Shown one piece after another: positions 44,401 through 56,400 of a DNA stretch of 64,000 nt. Under the pieces are notes generated by a model. It had not been told where the DNA came from. It did not search any database and saw only the letters and a program-made list of their open reading frames with translations. Each line of letters begins with the position of its first letter. Position 1 is the stretch's first letter. The stretch is from Symbiodinium natans. Taxonomy: Eukaryota; Sar; Dinophyceae; Suessiales; Symbiodiniaceae. A program made the translations under genes and the position numbers. The stretch covers positions 1,016,304-1,080,303 of the forward strand of contig CAJNDS010000169.1 in NCBI GenBank assembly GCA_905221605.1, given 5' to 3'.

Positions 44401-47400
44401 GCCGCGGGGGGGCCCATCGAAAAGGCCCAGAGACCCCAAGACAGACTTCGGTAGACGTAGGTAGGGTTTAGGGTTTAGGGTTTAGGGTTAAGGATTTATA
44501 TAGTTTAGGGTTTAGGGTTTAGGGTTTAGAGTTTAGGGTGTAGGGTTTACGGTTTAGGGCAAGTTTAGGGTTTAGGGTTAGTGAGGACAACTGAAATTCA
44601 CATGTGAACAAATAAATCAACATGTGTATACATTTGCTATGTATACATTATTGTTGGCACCTCACCCAAACCCAACCCAACCCAACCCGGTATGACCTTG
44701 CGATATCTTGGATTTTCCATATTGGGCTTCAGAGGATCTATACAAGAATGTTCTTCAAAGGGCTTGGGGGGTCAATCTAGCATCAATAGGCCCGAAATGA
44801 GGCTGGACTGAGGGTTCTTAGGATCATAATATGGACTTCTTGGGTATGGTTCGACGCCTGCACGAAACACCGAAACACATCCCATCCACCCCCCAACAAT
44901 CAGAAAACTACTTGCAACCCCAAACCCTACAACTGTATGGAAGCTCATAACCATGATAATTGTAGGGACGGGCCGCCAACAGGAGTAGGTGCCATTGAGG
45001 AGCCAGGCGCCCAAACCGCCGAAGCCCTGAACCGTGAAACCCTCGACCCGCAACTTTTTTCTTCTTCAGGGTATGGCCCAGGCGATTGGGCTGAGAGAAT
45101 GTTTTAACGGTGAGGCTCGCATGTCTTGAAGCATCATACGACAGAGGCCTGAAGTACCGCCTACCAGCCCCACATTGCTTGTCAGCTCTGGTTTAGGGTT
45201 TAGGGCTCTTCCCGACCCCAGCATCCTAGGCACGCACAAAATCCCTGAACCGTCCTAACCCTACCTGCACCCCAAAGCCTACGCCTGAAACCTAAAAACC
45301 CTAAACCCTAAACCTGCGCCCTGCACCTGATCCAGCAGGTGGAGGCAGTGGAGTTTGGCCTCCAGCGTCAGGGAAGGCCAGCAGAGACCCATTCCACTCC
45401 ATTCTATTCCATTCTATTCCATTCTATTCCATTCTATTCCATTCTATTCCATTCTATTCCATTCTATTCCATTCTAGTCCATTCTAGTCCATTCTATTCC
45501 ATTCAGTCTATTCCATTCTATTCCTATGTGTTTTTGTTCGCACGTATCATTGGAAGAAAGTAGCTTCAAGTTTGGTATTGTGGGAGCGCTGTAGACTTCG
45601 AGTTTAGGCTTTAGGGGAATCTGTGGCGGTGAGAAGGGAGACAAGGTTTAGGGTTTGGGACTCTCGGGTCCAGGCTCTAGGGTGGCATAGCAAGGGGCTT
45701 AGAGGGTTTGCGGTCTAGGGCACCCTCAAAACCCCAAAACCCTACATGGTTCAGTGGCGCCAGGTTTCTGCTCGGCGATGAGATGGGCCTAGGGAAGACC
45801 ATCACCGCCCTGGCACTGGCCAAGCACTTCGTGGAGGCGTTTGGGGGAGTTGGAGGTCTCAGGTTTCTGAGGTTTTAGCATTTAGGGTTCAGGTTTAGGG
45901 TTTAGGGTTTAGGGTTTGGGGTTTGGGGTTTGGGGTTTAGGTTCTGGGTGTCTAGCATCTCCAAGAGTAGTAGTTTCACGGGCCCTTCTTTGGGTCCTTG
46001 ACCCTCAGAAAAAGGGTTCTGGATTGTGTAGGTACCTTAAAAACCCTAAACCCTAAAAGCGAGACCCTAAAACCTAAATCCTAAACCCTAAAAACGATGC
46101 CCTCAAGCCTACAATTCTAAAGCCTACAAGCCTGATGCAGGCCTGGCCCGTCCTCGTGATAGCACCAGCCCCACTCTGCCGAGTCTGGCAGGCCACGACT
46201 CTTGAGGGCAGTTCAGGGTTCAGTTTTTCGGGTTTAGGATTTAGGGTTTAGGGTTTAGGATTTAGGGTTTAGGATTTAGGGTTTGGGGTTTTGGGTCTTA
46301 TGGATTATGATATCGAGTCTCTCTCTTTAACTCGGTGGTCCTTAACATCAACCCGGACTTTCGGTGTCGAGTGGAACCGGTACCTGTTTGGGCACCTTGC
46401 CTGTACATATGTTTAATGTTGAGGGGGTTAGAACCCATCCTTAAACCCGAGTTTAGGGTTTAAGGGTTAGGGGTTAGGGTTTAGGGGTACGGGTTCAGAA
46501 TTCGAATTCCAAGGGCACCAGTCGCCCCTTGCTGAACTGGTATGCCATGATTCTGCTTAACATCGAAGACAGGAGCCAAAGCCCTCAAAGCCGCACTCAC
46601 ATCGCATGCCTCCCCCCCCCCCCCCCCCCCCCTAGAAAGCCAAACGCACCCGAAGGCCAAACTCCAGACCTTCAACCCCAAACCCCAAAGCAGGGGAAAC
46701 ACACACACACACACAAACCCGCAAAACCAAAAGCCCGGAAACCAGAATGAAGATCCCAAAAACACCTAACCCCCAACAGCCCCCAAACCCACCACCGAAG
46801 CAAAGGCACAACAAGCAGGACCCCAACCCACAAGCCCCGAACCCACCACCGAAGCAACCAAAAGGGAAGAGAGCCAGGACCAGGCCTTGCATTGGCTGCC
46901 GAGCCTTCTGGGGCCCGAGGACGTGGTCGTCGTGCGATCCGGACAGGACAGGGGCTTCAAGGGTCTTGGGGTGAGGGATGACGGGATCTTGGGGTATGGA
47001 GGGTATAGCGGGTTGAGAGGGTTGAGGGGTTCTGGGGTCCAGGGGCTGAGGGGTGTTCAGGTCCAGGGGTTGAGGGGTGTTCAGGTCCATCTTGTCTAGG
47101 ACTTGAGGCTTTGGCACAATGCCCTTCCTCGAGACGAGTACCCGCAACAGCTGAGCCAAACCTTCCACGTGCATGCCTCGAGGCATTTGTTGTTCCATGT
47201 CAAATACTCACGAATGCGACATGCAAAGCGTGCATTTGGCCGAGGGATCCGTCGGGACTTGGTTCACACGCATTTTTCAGTCGATGTTTAGGATTTCGAC
47301 GTGCTTTTGGGGTCTGGGTGTATTGGTGCTTTAGGTTTGGGTGTTGTGGTGCTTTACGCATCTGGCTTCATGGCAGGAGGCTTAATTCGGAGCTAGATCA

Positions 47401-50400
47401 TGAGTCCTTGAAGGCCATGTGCAGACGCAAGCCTCTGCATGGCACCTAACGCCTCATGCACTTGCAGAGAGTCCACAGACGCTGAACCCCAAGCCTGCCC
47501 CCCCGAAATTTCACATGCACGGCATTCCAAACAAGCCAACGTCACGTTGTCTAGAAAAAATAGATGCTGATGGCCCCCGCGTTGCTGGATCCTGACTTAA
47601 AGAAGGGTTGGGCCTCCTTTTAATTTAACCAAGTTAAAGCAACAAAATGGCACCCTACATTGTCTGAGACACAAGTTAGGCAGGCTGGAATATGTCATAT
47701 CGTCCCCTTCTGTGTCTAGAATCCGGAACTTTCTTCGGAGGGCTTTCCGGGATGTGAAGGACCGCCGAGTTAAAGACAGCGACTCGATATCACAAGCCAT
47801 AAGACCCTAAACCCTAAACACTAAACCCTAAACCCTAAACCCTAAGCCGCTGCTATCTTGAAGGACGTCCCTGCGACCACTGCTAAGCCACTCGTACTAC
47901 TTCCGGCCTGTTGTGCTTGCTGAACACGTAGGACTTGGGAGTTGCTGTTTAAGGGTTCAGAGTTCACCCTAAAACCCTAAAGCCCTAAACCCTAAACCCT
48001 AAACATCAGACTTGCAACTTAAGGATTAGGGGATCGGTGCTAGGGTTCAGGCGAAGTTTGATAGGCTGACAGGGCCTGTCATCTAGCGTTTAGGGTTTAG
48101 GGTTTAGGGTTTAGGGTTTAGGGTTCTTTAAGTTGAGACTACGCCGATTGAAGTTTCAGGTCTAAGTCTAAGGGTCCTTGAAGGATGTTGAAGGTGTGTC
48201 AAGCCGCACGCCTAGCGTTCAAGGGCTAGCTCCCGACACTCCAGCACATGAACTTCGAATACCCCCACCAAACCCTAAACCCTAAACCCGAAAGCATGAA
48301 CCCTGAACCCTAAGCCCTACACCCAAGCATGAATTTCCTGGGCTTGGTGGTCCATGCCACCCAGACGATCCCAGGAGTTTGCAACCTCACTAATTTTAAG
48401 GCACAATTTACCTCTTGGATTCTAAAACATGTTTAGGGTTAAGGGTTTCGGGGAGGAGGGAGGTGGTTGAATACGGTTCAATGGAGTCCGTCATCCGTTT
48501 AGATTGGGTCTAAACATTAGGAGTTCTGGGTCTTGGGCACTCTAAACTCTAAGCCCTAAACCCTAAACCCTAACCCAAACCTTAAACCCTAAACCCTAAA
48601 CCTTAAACCCTAAACCCCTAAACCTTAAACCCTAAACCCCTAAACCCCTAAACCCCTAAACCCTAAACCCTAAACCCCTAAACCCCTAACCCTAAACCCT
48701 AAACCCTAAACCCTAAACCAGAGTTCAAGGATGGTAGTGGTCTCTTACAACCTCCTGTCCGCCGCGGAGCAGGACGTGGGCAGGCTCTGCATGGCTGGGC
48801 TTCATTCAGGGTTTAGGGTTTAGGGTTTAGGGTTTAGGGTTTAGGGTTTAGGGTTTAGGGTTTAGGGTTTAGGGTTTCGGGTTTGGGGTTTAGGGTTTAG
48901 GGTTTAGGGTTTAGGGTTTAGGGTTTAGGGTTTAGGGTTTGGGGTTTGGGGTTTGGGGTTTGGGGTTTAGGGTTTAGGGTTTAGGGTTTAGGGTTTAGGG
49001 TTTAGGGTTTAGGGTTTAGGGTTTAGGGTTTAGGGTTTGGGGTTTAGGGTTTAGGGTTTAGGGGTTTGGGGTTTAGGGGTTAGGGTTTAGGGGTTTGGGG
49101 TTTAGGTGTTTAGGGGTTTGGGGTTTAGGGGTTTAGGGGTTTAGGGTTTAGGGTTTAGGGTTTAGGGTTTAGGGTTTAGGGTTTGAGGTTAGGTTTAGGG
49201 TTTGGGGTTTAGGGTTTGGGGTTTAGGGTTTAGGGGTTTAGGGGTTTGGGGTTTAGGGTTTAGGGTTTGAGGTTTGGGATTTAGGGTTTAGGGTTTAGGG
49301 TTTAGGGTCTCGGGTTTCGGGTTTAGGGTAGAATAGGACCCCACCGGACCCGGCGCCTTCCGTGACTTCCAGATGATCATCGTGGATGCGCCTGGGCTCG
49401 GGGGTTTAGGGTTTAGGGTTTAGGAGTTGGGAGTTAGAAGGGGAACAGCTTAGCACAGCAGACCCTCAGATTGCTGTAACCCTGAACCCTGAACCCTGAA
49501 CCCTGAACCCTGAACTTCCAAACCTCCAACCTCGAGCATGGTCCTCGGGTTGTTCCCAGGTGCCTCAGCCTGCGAACAGGTTTCCTAAGTTTTGCTGGAT
49601 ACCGCTGGATACCCCAACCTTTTGCATCTTTAAACCCTCAACCCCGGGAATTCTGGAACCCTCAAATTTTCTAAAGCATACTTGAAGGGCCACGGGCACT
49701 GATAGGTACGGTTAGAACAAGTCAAGTCTCAAACCCTAAACAGCCCCCCTAACTAAACCCCAGAGACTGGAACACCCAATGAACCCTAAAACCCTGCAAC
49801 GCCCCAACCTGAAACTGTAGAACCTGACAACCTGCCCCAAGACTTGTCAAGCCCAACATGAAACCCTGACCCTTAAAAACACCCTGCAAAGGCCCGACCC
49901 CTAAAGGAGTGCCATCAGCTGCGGGGGCAGAGCTCCAAACGCGCACAGGCGGGTTGAGCACCTGGCACAGAAAGACTCCTTCGGTTTCGCGCTTCGATCC
50001 CTTGTGAATTTTGGGCTTCAATCTTTTGAGATTTTTACAGGGTGTTGAGGCTTTTTGGCGGGCTGAGAGTTGAGGGTGATGTTATGTGGGTTTTTGTGTT
50101 CCGGGTTTCGCGTGGAGATCGAGCCCGACCCACTTTTGCAGGTCAGGATTGCGGATTTTCTCGGAGGCTAGCTATCACTGAGGTTACGGCGAAGTATCAG
50201 GTTTGGGGTTTGGGGGTTATATAAGTTCGGATTGAGCAACCCCAAAACCCTCAACCCTCAGCGCAAATCCCTGGAGGCCGTGGTACCCCTCGCCAAGAGA
50301 GCCAAGCATGCTTTGCTCCTGCTCCTCGCCACAAACCAGAAATCCCTAAACATCTCTCACCTCTTTGGGGCGTAGGTTGGGGGTTCAGCCTCAGAGCTTT

Positions 50401-53400
50401 AGGACTCCATGTGCTGTTTAGGGTTGCAGGCCTTTTGCATTTTAAGGTTTGGGGCTCTAAGGCTTACTGGCGTTCCCCTTTTTGGGGGTATCCGTCCCGT
50501 TTAAAAAGCACCACTGCAGTCCAAGCAAACCCTTACTGTGCTTAGAAGCTGGGGAACCCCAAACCCTAAACCCTCCACATTTGGGCAGTCTGGCGGCAAA
50601 TTGGATTCACATCCACCGCCGCTCGAAACGCATGGACGTTTAGGACGACTTGTTTTGTACATGTTTTTGATAGGGCACCCTTTCTTAACTGATGCAGCAT
50701 CTCTTTTATTGTTTACTTCGAGGTATGAGGTGCAGGGTACGTACAACCTACTGAGTATCCTCAGTCAGTTTGCTAGCTAGACTTAGGGGACACGCAAGTG
50801 GGGTGGTGTCGTGAGAACCCTGATCCGCCCAATAGTGCTTATATAGGGCTTTTGTTACAGAATCGTGGGGGTGAGCTCCTGCTTCAGTGGAACTTGCCAT
50901 TGTCCAGGACAGGCACCCCGCTCGTCGCACGCGCCGAGGCCAGCCACGGCCGAAACTCAAAACCCGAAACCGAAGCCGAAGCCCTGAACACTGAACACTT
51001 AGGGTTTAGGGTTTAGGGTTTAGGATTTAGGGTTTCGGGTTTAGGGTAGGCCTAAGCCCTCCAGCCCCAACCCACAAGCCTTGAACCCTTAGCCCGAAGC
51101 CAAACCTTCGAGCTTTGGCCCCAGAGCATCCTGAAACTAGGATGCCCAGTACTGCACTTTATTCCCTTTTCTGTTTTTTTTGGGTTAGGCTGCATTTTTC
51201 ACCTCATGAAGCAAACCAGGGTCTAGTTTAAATACCAGTAACCCAAAGCCCCAAACCCTAAGCCCTAAGCCCTACGCAGAGAAGCCCCTGGATCAGGATG
51301 CCTATCCTCTGCTGGAGGCGCTTCTGCCAGAGGCCCGGTCCTCGGCCCAGCGTTTTGGAAGACCACGGGTGTAGGGGTCACGCAGCGGTTAGCATCCTAA
51401 GCCCTTGAAACTCTACACCCTAAACCCTAAACCCTAAACCCTAAACCATGTTATCAGGGTTTGGTGCTACTGTGGGTTGCTGGTTGTGGCATGCATTGCA
51501 TTGGCCTCGCTGTTGCCAGGGCTGAAGGTTGGCATGGGCCAGTTAGCCTAGGGAAACGGCTTAGGCTTCAGGAAAACCAGGGTTTCGCGTTTCCGGGTCC
51601 TGGATTTTGGGGTTTAAGGTTCGGGGGACAGGATAGGGTAGGGCATGGTAAGAGTTCCAGCGCGGGGGGTGGGTGACCATTTTTACCTATTTTGAATTAT
51701 GGGCACTTCTGTCGTCTCCTTTACAAAGTAACTACAAAGTATGCTCTTACTTTGAAGCCCAGGTCTGTGCAGAGCCCTCGACGGCGATAAACCCTTATTT
51801 ATTTAGTCCCCAATCCCTAAGCCCGAAGCCCAAAACCCTAAACCACAAATGCTCTTCAACCGAAAGCCCTACAGGAGGAGCTCCCCCCACCCAGCGACTT
51901 CGCGGCCCGGTACGGCCGCCGTGGCGCGCGACGGCTGCAGGCACGAGGGGGATTTCGCCATGCGCGGTCTCATGAACCCTAAACCCTAAACCCTAAACCC
52001 TAAACCCTAAACCCAGGGCTTAGGCTCGAGGGCCGGGAAAAATCTGAAGCAAGGGGGGGGGGGGGGGGGGGGAGACTGCCTTCAAAGGCCTTATTTCACC
52101 GCCAAGGGAAGACCCGAAAAGTAGGGGAAACAGCATCCTGAAAGTTTCTGGCAACCTATTCAAGCAGGTTGAGGGTTTAGGGTTTAAGGGTTTGGGGGTT
52201 TAGGGGTTTGGGGGTTTGGGGGTTTAGGGGTTTAGGGGTTTAGGGTTAAAGGCAGGTGCTTTGCTCTTCGTTCTGCATCTGGGCCTTGGGATGTGAGGAG
52301 AGTGAGAGAGTCCCCCCCCCCCTGAGGGGGGGTTGGCACTCCCCAAGCCCGAAGCCTCTGCCGACGACGCCAGGAGCTTCATGCGCTCTTGGGCTCTGTG
52401 ATGCTTCGTCGCACGAAGGCATCAAGGGGCTTTCAAGTGGTCCGTGAAGGATGGTCGGATTTTGCGCCCGAAAAGCAGGATCTTCAGGATTTCGCGCACC
52501 CCACGGCTGGCGGCCCACGTCATAAGCAGGTGTGGACAGACCCCGCGCGGATATCTCTTGTATTCTAGGCTCCTAAACTAACACCCTAAACCCGGAAACA
52601 GAAATAGCAGCCGCTGCAAGTAGCAGTCGCCATCAACGTCGTTACGAGCAGTATTGTAAGTGGGAGGTTCAGCCATGGTTCTTACGATGATGACTGTGCT
52701 CCACTGTTGTTCTCAGCAGGTGAATAGCTGTTGTTCCTGCTGTAATGCGTTGCTGTTGGGGTATCTTGTTGAGATGTCATTGGCCGAAGGCACTAAACGT
52801 ACTTTCCAGGTACATTGCCTGTCCCATGTCGCTGCCACCCCCCCCCCCCCCCCCCCAAAAAAAAAAAAAAAAAAAAAGAAAATCAAAATGCGTGCGGACC
52901 AGATACCGACATGTTGATACGGAATGGTGCGGAGAAGTTCCCCTCATGCAACGAGCCTTCAATGGAAGACCCCCCTGAGATGCATGGCTTAGATACGCCC
53001 CAAGGGCACTGACCCCGAAGTGCAAGACCTGGTCTTTCGAAGGAGCGAAGCAGACCCGACCTGCATATCTGCATCTTGACGTAGGTGTGTTCTTGCTAAA
53101 CCCTAAACCCTAAACCCTAACCCCTAAAACCCTAAACCCTAAACCCTCAACAATGAGCACCGTGACTGTTGCAACCATGACCATGGCAGGCAGACATGCT
53201 TCCGCAGCTGCCGAAGAAGCGCCGACGCCGCGTGGTGCTGGACCTCCACAGGGGCGGGAGGGGGAGGAGGAGGTTTGGAACTTGTAGGGTTATAGACTTT
53301 TCGAGTTTGAGGGTTATATAGGGTTAACAGGATTTGGGGTCCTAAGCCCGAAACGCCAGACCTCAAACGTGTCCTTACTGCTCTGAGGCATCTTCGGGTT

Positions 53401-56400
53401 GAAGGCTCTTATAAGGATTCAGGGTTTAGGGTCTCTGTCTTTTGGGGTCATATGTGCCCTGATTAAATCGCCGAGGTCCAATTGTTTGAGAGATGTCTGT
53501 TCCCCCCTGCATCCAGCCGTAATCTCAAGAGCTGGAGAGGACCTGGAGGCTCGCGCTGGGTCCATGGCTGCTGCTGCGCATGAGGACGCAGAATGAACGG
53601 CCAGACTTGACCAAACGATCTTAAACCTCCCAGATTTGAGCCCAAGGGTTTGCGGCTTGCAGGGTCCAGAGGCCCACGTTCACTTCAGGACTGTCCTTTC
53701 CCTACAGCTCCTCTTTGATTTCACATATCCTGTAGAAATTGAGAGTCGTTTCTATGCTGATTCTTTGGGTGCAGGATTTACATATCTTGTAGGAAATATT
53801 GAGAGTCCTTTCTCACACCTACAAACCCCCTCAACCCCTAGTACCCTAAGCCCTAAACCTTCAGACCTAAGCTCCTAGCCCCTAAACCCCTAACTCCTAA
53901 ACCCTAAACCCTAAACCCTAAACCCTAAACCCTAAACCCCGGCAGGAAGCAGTGGAGAAGGCCTGTGAGAGGCCCGGAGAGCCCCAAAATGTTGAGCCTC
54001 GGGTGCGCAGAGCTAGGGTTTAGGGTTTAGGGTTTAGGGTTTAGGGTTTAGGGTTTAGGGTTTAGGGTTTAGGGTTTAGGGTTCAGGGTTCAGGGTTTAG
54101 GGTTTAGGGTTAGGGTTTAGGGTATAGGGTTTCGGGCTGCCTACGACTTCGGCTTACGGATTCTTTGGGGGCTCGAGTTTACGCGTACCCAGCACGCAGG
54201 TTGGCGACGACGAAGAAGGCAGCTGTCGCAGAATATCTGTCGTGCCTTGTGGCCGCGAACGTGCCAGGCTCAGTGCTCAGGAAAAAGAGGGCCACAATAG
54301 CTAGGGGCTAAGCGGCTAAGCCCTAAATTCAAATACAGAGCCTCACGTGCCATGTCAGACTTTGGAGAGCTTCTCAGGCACGAGTCGACTTCTCGGACGG
54401 GGTGAGTAGAAAAGGTGGTTTAGTATAGCAGGATGGGCCATGGGGCCTTATAATCCCCATAATCCACTCTATAAAGGGCCCTTTAGGGCCTTTTTAAGGG
54501 GCCGTCGGGTAGAATATGCCATCCTGGTAGGGTCCAACCTAGAGTGAGGGCTTCTTGGCGGAGGTGGCCATGTTGCATGGGCCAAGTGCCATCCCACGCC
54601 CTCCTGTTGGAACGCAGCCTCTGTCGAATCAGGAAGCCCCAGCCTGGAACCCAAATTTCCCTAAACCCTCAACCTTAAGCCCTGGAACCCTTAACCCTAA
54701 AACCCTAAAACCCTAAAACCCTAAAACCCTAAAACCCTAAAACCCTAAAACCCTAAAAACCCCAAAACCCTAAAAACCCTAAAACCCTAAACCCCAAAAC
54801 CCTAAGCCCTGAACCCTAAGCCCTAAGCTAGCAAGCCAGAAGCCCCTCTTGAAATTGAGGTGCGGTTTCTCGTCTTCGCCCACCACCTGGCCATGCTTGA
54901 TGCCCTAGAGACATCTCTGCAGGAGCAGTCCACAAGGTGTGTCCTTCGGGGCTTGGAGGTTCAGGGTACTTATATCCAAAAATATGTCTGCACTGACAAG
55001 CCCTCTAAGTCCTCTAAGTAGGTTAAGGTAGACTTGTCACTGCGGCTCTCAGTACCCATGAACCTCCAAGTATAGTGAGTGGCTGCTTCAGTGGCATTCG
55101 GGGTTCAGGGCTTAGGGGTTCGCTACAACATGAGCGGCTCAATTTTCTGCGGGTTTAACCAAAATGCTGAACCAGTTAGCAATAAGAGCATGTCTGCCAT
55201 GACAGGTACTTCCGCATCGACGGCAGCACACCCATGGCGGAGAGATCAAAGCGCCTCATGGATCCGTGCAAAGCCAACTTAGGCATGTTTTGACTAACTG
55301 ATGCCTGGTGGAAACATTCTGCATCAGCTGCTTGTCATGTGAGAAGCCGGCTTGATCTGTAGCCAGCGATACACCTTATGGTTGAAGTTCGGGTTCAAGC
55401 TCAGCAAAGGTCCATGTACGCCACGCAGTGACATCATTAACATTGAATCCGGTATTCTATAATAAACGACCCAACTCCTACGGTCCACGACGCAGAAACC
55501 CGAAAGGTCTTGGACTCAAACTCGTCAGGTACGTGGAGTCCTTTCAGTCCTCGGAAGAGTTTCAGGCTGGTCCCGGCATGTGTGAGTTCAGGCCCTGGAC
55601 CCCATATTATGATGGCCAGCTCTCTAAATGGGCGTCCCTTCTGGGTTTAGTGTTTAGGGTTTAGGTTTAGGGTTTAGGGTGTAGCCCTATAAGAATACGA
55701 CCCCTGTATATCAGCATATGTAGTTCACCAAACATGGATGATACTGCTGAGAATATCGGCCCATGGATTTGCGGTTGTGGGAATAGGTGTGGTTAGGATT
55801 GGTGTTTGCAGTAATTATGGAGCCCGGGTTTATGGAAATCAAGATCCTCAGGGCCTTCTTGCTTTCCTCTCCACACCCTTACACTGTAATCTCTAAAACC
55901 CCGAAAGACTTGAGCAGCACCGGTGACACAAGCACAAAAGCTGTGGCTTCGGGTTTAGGCCCTAAACCCTAATCCTGAAACCCACCCACAAAAACATGCT
56001 GAAACCCTGAACCCTAAACCCTAAACCTCCAAAAAGCCCCCAAATTTAGAGGTCGCACTGCTTTCCCTGACGGCTTGCTCCCAAGGCTTCACGTACCCAG
56101 GTCGCACTACGGGGTTTTGTGGCGTTGAGGAGCTCTTGTTTAGGGTTTTTCAGGGTTTAGGTTTCAGGGTTTAGGGTTTCGGGTTGAGGGTTTCGGGTTG
56201 AGGGCATTTAAGAGGTTAGAGTGGGGGGGCTTGATATAGGGGCCATCGGCTTTATGGGTTTAGAGTTTGGGCTTTGGGGTCGCGTGTTTGAAGACTGCTG
56301 CTTCAATCATGCCGGGGGTGTCATGCTTGGTGTTTTTTTTTGTGGGCGCTGGTTGCTCTTCAGAGTGAGAGGTTTCCTAGCTCGAGTTCAGCGTGTTGTT

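Noticed and set aside
46632-47198. 188-aa minus-strand ORF
   Set aside because: Antisense to helicase exon 5 and to repeats; Gly/Leu/Cys-rich low complexity.
48806-49328. True telomere or chromosome end
   Set aside because: Arrays of both orientations alternate through 57 kb and lie inside a gene, so they are interstitial.
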